Shown here one piece after another: positions 33,092 to 44,319 of a stretch of 64,000 nt of DNA. Made by a program: the position numbers and the translations under genes. The notes below the pieces were generated by a model. It was not told the DNA's origin. It did no database searches and saw nothing but the letters and a program-made list of their open reading frames with translations. This DNA comes from Symsagittifera roscoffensis (lineage: Eukaryota > Xenacoelomorpha > Acoela > Convolutidae): NCBI RefSeq assembly GCF_963678635.1, contig NC_087065.1:22895254-22959253 (forward strand), given 5' to 3'. Each line of letters starts with the position of its first letter. Position 1 is the stretch's first letter.

Positions 33092-34029
33092 TGATTTTTT
33101 TTTCTATTGAGTTCTTGAGCGGGAGCTTTCTCGCGTTCATTCGTTGTTGTCTAAATGATGAGACTAGAAAGTTTTTGTGCATTCGAAGAGTACTTTTTGT
33201 TTGGTTGTTATGCTCTGTTACAGTGTTATTCGTAAAATTTGCTTCTGTTGTGTTTGCATATCTTGTCTTGAAATTGAACTTCTGTTTTCTAGCTGTTTAT
33301 TGAATTTAATTCTCCATTGAAGGTTTTTTTTGTATTTAAAGTACAAAAAGTATAGTTAGTTTTTTTCTCCATTAAGCTACTTTTCTTAGTCATGTGTAAA
33401 AATGACGTGCAGTTGCTGGAAACTACGAGTACGGACGTGTTCATTTTCCTAAAAAAAACTACGAGTTCCTTTAACATCTAGCGCAAATTTCACTGAGTTG
33501 TTTTAAAACAAGTCTCAAATTTGTTTTCCGATTCCTGGTTTCGATAGTTGCCTCATTTTCATCTTTTTTCAAGTCACGTTTCAAAACTTCGGTTGAGTTA
33601 CGGTTGAGTCAATTTTGAAAAAAGTTTACGAAATAACTCTCCAATTAACTACTAGAACTATCGGGCAGAGTGAGTCTGTTCATTGTAACTGCCTCAAAAA
33701 CAGCTCCCAATTGCAAAGGAACGAAATCAAATTAAAACCCTTACAATCTGTTACAGACATTAAATTATCAAAGATATAAGACGTTGTCGAAATTTTTTTT
33801 CCAGTATTCAGTTTCAAAATAAAACTTAAAAATTAGTTTGACTTTGACCTGATTTCTTACGTTTTTTTTTCACAAGCCTTTTTTACTTTTTATTCTTGCA
33901 GTTTTAATTAATTCATTAATTAAACAATTTTAAAAATTTGTTGACTTTTCTCTACAACGGCAAATCCAAACAGGGAATTTGTTTCACTCTAAAGCACTGG
34001 TTAGATTAAGAGCCCCTCCAGTAGCGTCA

Positions 34030-34965
34030 TTGACCAAATTTGGACAATTTAAATTGTTATGGCCCTCGGAAAAGTCAATTATTGGATTTTTTAATCCGTT
34101 TTTTTTTGAATTTTTCCGACTTTGCTCAAAAATGCCCTTTCAATTTTCAATTTTTCTATCAATGGAGAGAACATATTGCGGGAAGGACCCCTGTGTTAGC
34201 AAAAAATTTAACGTCTTCGGAACACCAGCCTTCAATATTTGAATTTTTGAGTTCAATCCAACAAACAGGCTGTGTGAAGCTCCCTGCATGAGCGACTGTA
34301 CCCGAATTCTTAACACAAAAAATTATCGCCCTCTTGAAATGCCAAAATTGTGTTTTTTTTTCAGAATTTTTTGTCTTTTTTGCCCTTCTTCTCTAATTTG
34401 AGATTTTAAATTTTCTTCTCTAATTTGAGATTTTAAGCTCAATCAAAAGAATGAGCTGCGAGGAACTCCCGTGCTTATGCGGCTTTCCCCAATATTTTTA
34501 ACAAAAAAATTATGGATCTCGGTAAACTCAAATGTTTGAATTTTTGAACGTTTTTTGAATTTTGACTATTCTCCAAAACTGCCCTCTTAAAATTTAGATT
34601 TCAGGTTTAATGAAACAATTGGAATGTGGGAAGCTTTTCTAAATCTGCCGCTAAGCCTAATTGTTTTACACACTCATATGTCCCTCGTAAAAATCAAATT
34701 TTCGGAACTTTTTGATTTTTTAAAATTTTATGATTTGTTATGCGGGAAGAAATGTGAGATTTTGGGCTCAATAAAAAAAGAAATGAGAAAAGCTCTTTAT
34801 TATAAGCTGCTATATCTAATTCTTCTTTGAAAAAAGTTTCGTCACTCAGAAAAGGTTGTGTTTGAACATTTTGTCCGTTTTTTGATTTTTTTTCTGAAAA
34901 ACTACCCAGCCAAAACTGATGTTAAAGGCTTAATCGAGGCATGACACGAGGTTGAGACTGTATGA
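34030..34965 (+). repeat. Degenerate tandem satellite, unit roughly 165-190 bp
   Basis: Recurring phrase (T)TATG(G/T)(C/T)CCTCGGAAAA at about 34060, 34323, 34511 and 34672, each followed by T-rich text and by a GGAATGTGGGAAGCTTTTC or related block. Another array of the same unit lies at 37540-38008. Confidence 0.6.
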
Positions 34966-35249
34966 GCGGCTACCCCTTGAACTTGTAAGAAAACGATTTG
35001 TCCTTTGGCAAATTCCAATTTTTCAAAAACTTTCACTCTTCATTTTATTAAAGAAACCAGAAATTCTTTTGATCAAGCTAAATATTCTGAGTTTTGATTC
35101 ACCCTCTTTTATTAGTACAACAAATTTGGAAAGAGGTAATGAAAATTGTTCTGTATTTCGTAAAAATATCAATTCCGAGAATTTTCGAAGCCCGAAAGAG
35201 CGAGTGAAGAAGAGAGGTCAGGTTACTACAAATGACAGCAATTTTTGAT

Positions 35250-36537
35250 TGAAATTATTTTGTAAAAACTAAAGTGATTGTACCAAGGCAAAGCATTGAA
35301 GGGTCAAACGAGGCGCATAAAGTGACAAAAACATTTATGATCAGAAAAATTGATAAATTGAAAAAACTGAAGGACGTTTTTCGTTGTTTTTTCAAAAAGC
35401 AGGCTATGTTAAATAAGAACTATCATCCATTTTGCGTCTAGTAACCTGGTAATAAGAGCAAGTTTCTTCATTTATCCATTTTAATTTGGCTGAAGCGACC
35501 AAACGGTGACAAATTATCGATAATTATCCCGATTTGGCCAAATTGGCATTTTTGAAATAGTCAAAGCTTTACAAAAATTAGTTGCAAGTGAAAATTTTTT
35601 AAAATGCCGTGAAAAATGTTCTGTTAAAAACTGTCAAAAAAATCATGCCAAGACAATTTTGTTGTCAATTTTTCAAAAGCTGAACAAACTATTGCTTTGC
35701 TAGACAATAAAATGCTTGATAGTTAGAATTCTGAATAGACAGAACCATATACAGCTCCGCGACTGAAGAAGAAGCTCCACAACTTCCGGACAAACTAACT
35801 GCCTTCTATTGTCAACCACAATCTTGCTCTAACTGCCTTCTATTGTCAAGCACAATCTTCTTGGTTTCAAAAACTCGTATATTTAATTTAAAAAAGAAAA
35901 AAAAATGTTTTTTTTTTAAATTTTATCCCCATATGTATTGTACCAACAGTTTTTTTTGCAAGTTGTAACGTTTTAAAGTTAGCAACTTGCATTACTCGGT
36001 TCAATTCAGTTTATTTAATTTAATAGTTTTTAATTTACTGCTTACATTATATCAAAAGAAATAAATTGCGCGTTATTTATCCCAATTTGATTTATAGTCG
36101 TCAAAGTAGTCCCAAATTCAAACGATTAAGATTGTGAAAAAGAATCATAGGTAAACCATTCTTTTAAATCTAAGACCCAGACGGCAGTTTTTTGTTTTGA
36201 ACCATCTTTAAAAGTTGACATTTATTGAGCTATTAGTTCAAAATTCATGGCGATTATTAGGTTTAAACTGGTCATCTACATCGTATAAAAGTGAAAAAAG
36301 ATTGAAAAAAGTGGAATCTATCCAAGTGCACTTACTTCTGGTTAGAGAAATTTTAATTTTGGCTTTATTGGCCACTTTACGTAAGCTTTATAATGCGTGG
36401 GGGACAAGAAAAACCAAAATCTAAAAGTCAACACAGCCTGGCGAAAAAAGAAATGTGAGAGGCAAAAGATTTGAAATCAAAACGAAATTTTTAAGCCCTA
36501 CGAAATCTCCTCTCTGCTATAGAAAACAACCACCTTT
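35250..36537. other. AT-rich intergenic DNA, no gene seen
   Basis: It contains a short duplication of CTAACTGCCTTCTATTGTCAA (first 20 bases shared) near 35797 and 35832. Nothing else recognised. Confidence 0.5.
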
Positions 36538-36719
36538 GCTATGGGCGGTTGTCCCTAAACACAAAATTAATTATGAGGAAACGTAGAGCAACAAAAATCC
36601 AGACTCTGGAGATATATAATTCACTATAGTGAAATTACAGATCTCTCGAGTCTGAATTTTTTCTTGATCTACGTTACGTTACCTCATAAATAATAATTTT
36701 TTAGGAACAGCCGCCTAGC
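36538..36719. repeat. Foldback (MITE-like) element 3
   Basis: Ends GCTATGGGCGGTTGTCCCTA and TAGGAACAGCCGCCTAGC are inverted copies; the inner parts (TTATGAGGAAACGTAGA, CAGACTCTGGAGAT and complements) pair too. The total is about 182 bp. Confidence 0.75.
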
Positions 36720-37539
36720 GAGTGCAAAACATGTTTTCAAAAAAAGCTAAATTAGGTAGAAAAATTGCAAAAAAGGCAGTAAAAAAAGAAAAAATGGAAT
36801 CCCGTTATTTCCATGTTTCCTCTGTGGCTCAATTCCTCTGATGATAACCAATTAACCTGTGCATTGTTAATAATTATTTTGATTGTTTTTCTTTCTGATA
36901 CTGATACTGAACATATAAGTTTTGATACTGAACATATGAGGTAATGCAACGAATGAGCTTGAAAAAGACTTTGAAGAGGTCTCGTATATAACTAATCGAA
37001 TATATTTTTTTTTCGTAATTTTTGGAAATAATGGAAATGAAAATCAGAATCAAATTGGAATTTGTCAAAAAAAAATCAAGAGAACAAACTTAAATTTCTA
37101 TAAGCTGTGGATGGAGTACAAAAACTAACACGCGAGTGCAATGACTTAATGTTTTACTCATCTTGAGGTTGACATGTTATATCTTCCTTTCACGGTCTTT
37201 CACATCAAGAGATATAAGAAAAATCAGAATGGTGGCGGAAATCGACGAAAACAGACACGTGGATCAGAACATAAAAACCCTTTTGATGTTCGATGCTTCA
37301 AGATTAGGAATAGAGAGGCACTGAATCAATTCTCCCTCGAAATTTAGATTTGAGACATCACACTTACTAATTACCTATAATGAAAGGTAGACTACAAACG
37401 AATTGGAAACTTTGGCCAATCGAACATTTCACATACTACCAGATAGGAAATTCCTCTGCAATGAATGCCAATCCCCAATTCTTTTAACTGGATTGAACGT
37501 ATCGAAAAAATGACAATCAGTTTTAACCACATGGGCTGA

Positions 37540-38008
37540 CCAGTTTTTGCCATTCGGTTTTGATATTTAACCGGCTTTTAACAATGTTTTAACACAAAAA
37601 GTTATGGCTCTCGGAAAACTCATGTTTGATTTTTTTTGAACGTTTTTTGAAAATTGACTATTCAAAACTACCCTCATAACATGTAGCTTTTGGATTTAAT
37701 CAAAAGAATGGAATGTGGGAAGCTTTTCCACATCAGCGGCTCAGCCCAATTGTTTTACAAAAATATATGTCCCTCGGAAAAATCAAATTATTAGGAATTT
37801 TTGATTTTAAAGTTTTTATTTGTTATGCGGGACCCTACCAAATGTGAGATTTTCGGCTCACTTAAAAGAAAGAGATGAGAGAAGCTCTCTTGTATAAGCT
37901 GCTCAGAAAGTTTATATTTGAACTTTTTGTCCGTTTTCTGATTTTTTTTCTGAAAATCAACCCAGCCAAAATTGATATCAAAGGTTCAGTCGAGACATGA
38001 CATGAGGT
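37540..38008 (+). repeat. Second array of the 165-190-bp satellite, ending at a gap
   Basis: Runs parallel to 34500-34960: GAATGTGGGAAGCTTTTC, ATATGTCCCTCGGAAAAATC, GTTATGCGGGA, GTCCGTTTTCTGATTTTTTT, then CATGACATGAGGT at the gap. By eye the two 420-bp stretches are clear homologues. Confidence 0.75.
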
Positions 38009-38208
38009 NNNNNNNNNNNNNNNNNNNNNNNNNNNNNNNNNNNNNNNNNNNNNNNNNNNNNNNNNNNNNNNNNNNNNNNNNNNNNNNNNNNNNNNNNNNN
38101 NNNNNNNNNNNNNNNNNNNNNNNNNNNNNNNNNNNNNNNNNNNNNNNNNNNNNNNNNNNNNNNNNNNNNNNNNNNNNNNNNNNNNNNNNNNNNNNNNNNN
38201 NNNNNNNN
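38009..38208. other. Assembly gap (200 N)
   Basis: A run of exactly 200 N, probably of nominal length, between the satellite array and the retroelement fragment. Confidence 0.95.
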
Positions 38209-38892
38209 GGTAAAAACCATCTAACCGATGAAGATCGAAGGTTTTTGCACTACCACTAAGAATGGGAGGAATAGACCTCCTCAGTAACACGGACTTTTCC
38301 AAAAACTATGAGTGGTCACGAGCCATTTGTGATCCGTTAGAAAACAGTGATACAGAAATAGCTGAAACGGAACAAACTCTGATAAATAGAAACATCAAAT
38401 TGAGAAACAGAACATCACACTCTGAAAAAAGGCTAAAAACTTATGGAAAATTGCTCATCAGAGAAAAAACTGATAATAAATCTAGCGTCACAGAAAGGAG
38501 CATCGAATTGGCTAAACGTGCTCCCACTAATAAATACACTTTCTCTCTCAATAGATCAGAGTTTAAAGATGGATTACATCTGCGATATGGATGGGAACCA
38601 CCAAACACCCCATATACATGCCCGTGTGGGTGTGAACAACCGTTCACACTGACCCACTTCCTACACTGTCCCAAAGGTGAATACACTCACCTAAGACATA
38701 ATGAAATTCGCGATACCCTTGCGACACTCCTGGACGAAGTATGCCATGATGTTGAAATAGAGCCGAAACTTCAATCGTTGGAAGGCGAAAGCTTTCACAA
38801 CAAAACAACTAATACTGAATATGACGCTCGACTTGACATCTAGGCAAATGGACTCTAGGGAGCCGATTCAGCCGAACCTTTTCGATGTAAAA
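38209..38892 (+). pseudogene. C-terminal region of a reverse-transcriptase element, left half (interrupted by element B)
   Basis: The translation carries a pattern common to the C-terminus of a widespread class of animal RT-element proteins: LPLRMGGIDLL, KGASNWL, LHLRYGW, a Cys-rich knuckle (CPCGCEQPFTLTHFLHCPKG), HNEIRDTLATLLDEVCHDV and ARLDI. Frameshifts near 38525 and 38870 and stops at 38841 and 38856 show decay. The next expected motif, FDVK-IFNP, is cut by element B's LTR after GATGTAAAA and resumes at 63026. I cannot name the clade of the element. Confidence 0.7.
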
Positions 38893-39206
38893 TGTGACAT
38901 TCGACCAGAATGTGCCAAGGTGCAATCTCTGCAGAGTTCGAATTTTTGGAAGCGAGCCTTCCGGATTGGTGATTTTTAAGGATTAGGAACGTTATTTGAA
39001 CGATTGAGCAAAACGTGAAGGTTGAAGGATTCGGAAATTGCTAATTTTTAATTTTCGAAGTGATTGCGTAACATTTCTGAGAGGCGTCAGAAACGGCCAT
39101 TTTGGCAGAAAAAGCTAAAAAGCAACAGAAGAACGATAGTCGCACTGACGAAAACAAATAAGATTGTGAGAGAAAAACAATAGAGAAAACAGAGGAACGT
39201 TCCGAG

Positions 39207-39238
39207 TTGCAACTATTGTGTCGCTACAATAGTTGCAA
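39207..39238. promoter_or_regulatory. Conserved U3 hairpin
   Basis: TTGCAACTATTGT and its exact complement flank GTCGCT. The same structure occurs in the 3' LTR (62426-62457) and, with one mismatch, in the solo LTR (7714-7745). It lies about 130 bp upstream of the TATA box. Confidence 0.75.
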
Positions 39239-39365
39239 GGCCGTTGCAGATAACGGTGAAGGGTGGAAGACAGCCTTCCGGATTACGAAGAAATCAAGAT
39301 TAACGAGCTTGATTCAGTGGATTCAAGAATCCGGAAGGGTTTCGGAACTGAAACTTTTATTCTTT

Positions 39366-39373
39366 TATATAAA
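39366..39373 (+). promoter_or_regulatory. LTR TATA box
   Basis: TATATAAA, conserved in the 3' LTR (62585-62592) and the solo LTR (7862-7869). It places the RNA start near 39395-39405 and divides U3 from R/U5. Confidence 0.6.
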
Positions 39374-39817
39374 TTTTTAGCTTCTTGTCATGTCCTGAGT
39401 TGAAATTAATTATCAACTAGATTCATTTTGATAAGGATGAGAAGCTAGGAGTTGGGGGAAAGGGTTGATCCATCTTCGATGGAGATGATGATTTTTAGCT
39501 ACTGAACAAAAACAATAGTAATATAATAAGTAGTAGCCCTGTTTTTAGGAGTGACCTCGTGGTCTGGGGATACTGAGACCCAGCCATGAACTCACTATTT
39601 CTGCATGTAATTAGGTTAATTTGAGTGTTTTGCCCGAAGCCGAAAGCAGTAACGTTTTGTCGACCCGATGTTAGCAAAGACCACCGAAAGTACTGGCTTG
39701 GTAGAGACGGTGAAAAGCATATAAGGCTCTGTTTATACGTTGGCCAGTCGTCTTAGGACTTAGTTTTATTTTCCGTCGATATGTATCTTCCGGGCGAATG
39801 TTACATACATGTTTTTA

Positions 39818-39830
39818 TGGCGCTCCTGGG
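39818..39830 (+). promoter_or_regulatory. Candidate primer-binding site, element B
   Basis: TGGCGCTCCTGGG begins 12 nt after the LTR end; same block in A and C. The priming tRNA is not identified. Confidence 0.4.
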
Positions 39831-40366
39831 TATTATTCTTTTTTAACATCATGACCGGCAGAACCGTTAACGAGCACTCCGCGTCGAGCGGATGCTCACA
39901 TTAACGCCCTTAACAGGCCTAAACCGCCGGGGCGGAAGGGTAGTTCGGAACGCGGAAGCCTTCCGGATTACCGTGAATAGCTTTTTAACTTAGTTAAGAC
40001 CGAAAATTCACGAACCAGGAAGGATGGGGGGATTCGCGGTCCCGTCGTTCCCTGAGGGGTTCGTGACCAAAAACACTTAAAGATATATATAAAACCAAAC
40101 AAAAAGTAGTATAGTACCCAAGAAAAACAAAAAAACATAAAAAATAACCAAAAAAACCAAAAACAGTAAAAAAAATTAAAAAATCAGTAGAAATCATCCC
40201 CCAGACAAGATGTGATCCGACCCCCCCGTTTGTTGTTGATAGATATATTGTTGTTACAGGCATTTATATCAGTCAGGATCGTTACGATCAATTTTGTAGC
40301 CCGTTTGTGAGGCTGGTACTGTAGGGTTATTTGAGCATTTAAGCACGTTAATGATAAGTTGCGCTC

Positions 40367-41986
40367 AATCCGGAAGGGTCAGCTGATTTGCGCTCAATTC
40401 GGAGGGGTCTTGGGAGAAGACTGATCCGGCAAGCAGTACAAGGAGCAACAAGAAGGGGCTCAACGACAACAACAATCGACTGTCGGGTATCGTTAACAAG
40501 TTTTGTATCCCTTTTGGTACAAAAATTAAGATAGCAATCTGTGGGGGGCTCGACAGTGCTGCACTGTAGTGACCCTTCACCGAACTGCGAATATCCGAGT
40601 TAAGCACCTTAATTCGGATATTAAACAAACCCGGAGGGGTATAGTATTACTAATATTATTACTTATATAGCCTATATTAATAGTCTTATATCGTTTTTCA
40701 GTGAAAAACAACGAAAACAGACCGGTTTTTAGGGTCAAAATAGCGATATTTTGATCCCCCCACAAGTCGCGATTTTTTGAAATATCGATATTTTTTGAAA
40801 CGGAAAAAAGCGCTAAAGTAGTGTGTTACATCGTAACTGCACTACCATAATAGATAGAACCGGTTAAGTTTAGTTCGAAAGTGGTTGGAACTATTTTGGT
40901 ACCGAAAACCAAAATTTCGTGATTTTTGAGAAAACGAAACACTAAAAATTCAGAAAATTTTTTAAAATTTTGAGTTAGAACAGTAAAAATAGTTGTTCGG
41001 ACAACGTCCACTAGTGAATCTACAAGTTTTAGAACCCGCTACCCGAAAGCCTTCCGGGTTACAGAGAAGTCGAACTTAACGTGTTTGATTTGGTGGATTC
41101 ATCAATCCGGAGGGGTACAGGTAGCACAGTTTTTCGCAAATTTTTTCAACAAAAGCGTTTTAGATCGGGTCTTTTGCATTGAACTAGAAGAGTATAGGCC
41201 TTCTGAGCTCGGATCAATAATTTTTAGGTCGAAAGGACCAGATTTGCGGAAAAAGTTAGGCGGAACCTATAAGAGAGAATTTTCTTGAGTTTAGAAAAAA
41301 GACGTTTTGGTTAATAACTTTGGAACTACTAGGCATATCGAGTTGATCTTAGTACCAATAGATCAGAAATTAGCTGAGCTTACTGATAGGGACAAAAGTT
41401 TTTCGGAAAAGTAAGCGTTTGTTTTTTTGAGATTGTTTTTAGCAAAATTCCTCAATTTGGAAGGGTACACCCTTCACGTTTTATAAATTTTTTTTAGAAA
41501 AGCCCTTATACCCCTACCAAAAGGTATTAGCGGTTGAATAAAGTAACTTTAGGCTGCTCCAGACGAAAAGGGAAGGCTAGGGGCACAGCAAAACCTTAAT
41601 CGAGCCGAAGTTAGGCGAGCGATAAGACCCTTCACCGTTAGTGTGAATTGTCAAATAAGAGGCTTAACTTCAATCCGGAAGGGTCTAGGAAAGTAGTACA
41701 TACCCTTCCTATTTAATTGAAAAAGCAAAATTGCATCGGAGAACGTATCCGGAGGGGTATAGGTTGAAAGAAGGAAATCTCCGAAAAGCTACTTTTACCA
41801 ATCCGGAGGGGTCAAAATTTTTTCAAGTTAGGAGGGGTCCGAATCCGGAGGGGTCTTATAGTTGCTAATTCGGAGGGGTCCAAATCCGGAGGGGTCTTCT
41901 AATAACTAACTCAGAGGGGTCCCAATCCGGAGGGGTCTAGATTTTGTTGATCCGGAAGGGTCCTATTTGTGCCAATCCGTAGGAGT
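40367..41986 (+). repeat. Array of about 16 AATCCGGAGGGGTC-type motifs in the leader
   Basis: Copies (some with one or two changes) at 40367, 40396, 40630, 41104, 41454, 41672, 41746, 41800, 41830, 41842, 41867, 41883, 41908, 41924, 41948 and 41973. Spacing is irregular in the first part and 11-50 nt in the last, with unrelated text between, so this is a site cluster and not a simple tandem repeat. The LTR itself carries three AATCCGGAAG sites. A DNA-binding protein array is the simplest reading. Confidence 0.8.
40590..40622. promoter_or_regulatory. Leader stem-loop
   Basis: AATATCCGAGTTAAG, loop CAC, CTTAATTCGGATATT. All 15 pairs form in RNA if one G-U is allowed. Confidence 0.55.
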
Positions 41987-42765
41987 ATTATTTTATTAAA
42001 GGACTTAGGTAGACTTAAGAAAGACTAAAGTGAGAGGTATTAGGTTATTAGCACACAGGCTAGGAATCAGTGACTGCACTGTTAACTTGCCTTTCAATAA
42101 GAACCAGACCAAAACAAAACAGGTCCGAACTCGGATATTCGCGACACTAAGTCTAAACTAAAAAGAGCGTGATTCATTGGTGTGGATTGTAACATAATAC
42201 GTTTTTGTGAAAAGTGACTGCCCTGAGGATTTTAGTAGGTCTAGCTCGGGCAGTCCGAAGGAAGATAGGTAAAACAAAACTCGGTGGGTGCAGTAGACGC
42301 CCACTTGAGAAAATTACTGCCTTCAAAGTTTTGTCTGTTTGGTGCAGCACCGAGCAGGGAAAGCTTTTTCTTTAAAAGACAAGTTCGACTATTGTACTAC
42401 GACCGACTAAGAGTACATTACACCTACGTTTTTTTATAGAGGTATTCATACTCTGTCCTTATATATATTTTTGTTTTTGATTTCAAATCAACATAAACTG
42501 TGCTTGATTGGGTAGTGAGTACACTATCTTTTAAATTGACTGATAACATCATATTGTGCTAGTTTTCAAATCTTACGACCGATAATCGGTTAGTGTGAAT
42601 AAATTTTATACAAACTGTACTCTGATAACATACAGGGATTCGTGGTCACTATTTAATAGAATCTTGTGAAATTTATTGTGTTGTGTCATTATTATTGTTA
42701 ATAAAACTATAAGGTCACTAGCAATCGAGTAAAGTGTATAGGCATTAAGAAGTGACAAATAGAGA

Positions 42766-44012
42766 ATGAGTCTAAACAAGTCAAGGATACCGAAACGAGG
42801 TAATAGCTCTAGGAAATTCATACCTGAAAAGCAAAGAAAAACGATGACCGATCCTTTTGTGGATTGGATCAAGCGATCCCGGTCCGACAAAGAGGACACG
42901 GTTTCAGGCAAAATGGTTGAAACGAGAAGTCAGAAGACCTCAGAAGAGCGTAAAGAACTGTTAGAAGTGGAGGTCAATACGGACCATGCCATGAACGACG
43001 ACAAGGAAGTACAGGGACTGGAAGGGAGAGGCAGAAGGCTGGCGAGTGAGTCTACTCCGGTAGAACAAGGCCATGATTTCGCCACTTCCACCGGACACTG
43101 GATCGAGAAGAGATGTCGGAACTGTCCGACATCTCAACTGAAATAGCGGCAACGAGAAGATCTCCGACAGACAACACTATGATGGCAGGCGGAACTGGGA
43201 AACAAACAACGTCATCATCGTTCTCGGAAAGAATGAAGAACACCTTCGGAAACATCTTTCCATTCACCATGGGAGGAGGCGCAGGAAACGAACGTGAATC
43301 CCAGGTGAAAGAGGATGAAGAGGAGCAAGGGGACTTTGGATCTCAAGTCAGCCTCAATAGTTCGATCCAGGAGAATGAGGCATACGTCGGAAGGGAGACT
43401 GGAACCATGGACAAATTTGGTGTAGTGACAACGATAAGCAAAGAACCAAACACACCGGGCCAGTCAAAAGACTTCGCGATTATGACAAGTTCAGAGCCAC
43501 AAACTGGAGAGAGTAGAACCAGAGGGCTAGGCAACGCGATAGCGGATCCTGAAATAGATCATGAAAAGACGTCGAGACAGAGAGTCAAGGCCCGGATCTC
43601 GACCAGCACGAAGCTACCTGGGATCGACAGGGTTACACCGCCACTAGTGACGCCACTCGTGGATAACGGGGCAGCACTAGAAGTAGCCTTAAACAACATA
43701 GTGGACAGTTTAGGAGAACAAAATGAACAGATGTCCATAAGAATGAGTGAACTAGAAAGGGCAGTTCACATTGAAAGAGAAAGTCTGCGGGAAGAAATAA
43801 ACCGCAATAGACAAGAAGTTGGCAGGAGCGAAAAACGCTTGAAAGAAAGAACAGACGAGCATATGGCAAGGAACTTGTCGCGAATGACAAGAGAAGCGGA
43901 ACAGCGAGAGTTACGCTTAAGAGACGACATGGAAAAGTTAAGAGTGCAGCAAGAGCAGTCTCTTGGGACTCTTGACACAAAGATAGACGCGATGATGGAG
44001 AGGCTATCATGA
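42766..44012 (+). CDS. Element B Gag N-terminal region with coiled coil (frameshifted)
   Basis: The first ATG, at 42766, opens 126 codons of basic then acidic protein (SRIPKRGNSSRKF, KMVETRSQKTSEERKE). The frame shifts near 43110 into a 299-codon stretch to TGA 44010-44012. The last third is a strong coiled coil (NNIVDSLGEQNEQMSIRMSE, RQEVGRSEKRLKERTDE, RDDMEKLRVQQEQSLGTLDT). It equals the region before Gag proper in element A. Between 44013 and about 44430 no single frame matches A. I infer an N-terminal Gag/assembly region; no named domain recognised. Confidence 0.65.
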
Positions 44013-44319
44013 ATAGGTTGGACGGGCTAATTAGCAGCAAGAGTGGACCAAAAGAAGGAGAACCGAACTCGTGAGGTCCCAGCAGGGAACCGAGGGTGAA
44101 CTTCAATGAACATCAAAAGAGGAAGACGTATGGATCCACTAGAGGCAGGGCAGTTCATCAGGCTATGCCACAAGGGGTAATGGAGCATGGGGCCCGAACA
44201 GTAAAGCAAGTTCAACGGGGAACAGACAAACCTCTAACGAACGACCAACGCAAGGCACACATGCGACTGGGAGAAGTGATTCCGGCAACAGGGGGCATGC
44301 GAGCCCGAGGAGGAGTCAT

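Larger units (their letters stand above)
38893..39805 (+). repeat. 5' LTR of element B
   Basis: TGTGACATTCGACC...GGGCGAATGTTACA. It contains a U3 hairpin (39207-39238), three CTTCCGGATT/AATCCGGAAG sites (38957, 39274, 39328) and TATATAAA at 39366-39373. Confidence 0.95.
39831..42765 (+). other. Element B leader, non-coding
   Basis: Nearly 3 kb without a credible gene. It holds an A-rich tract (40085-40190), a 15-bp stem with a 3-nt loop (40590-40622), a stretch at 41045-41120 resembling LTR positions 39265-39345, and the CCGGAGGGGT motif array. Confidence 0.7.

Noticed and set aside
38009-38208. Open frames spanning the N run
   Set aside because: The frame is made of unknown bases; no coding claim is possible.
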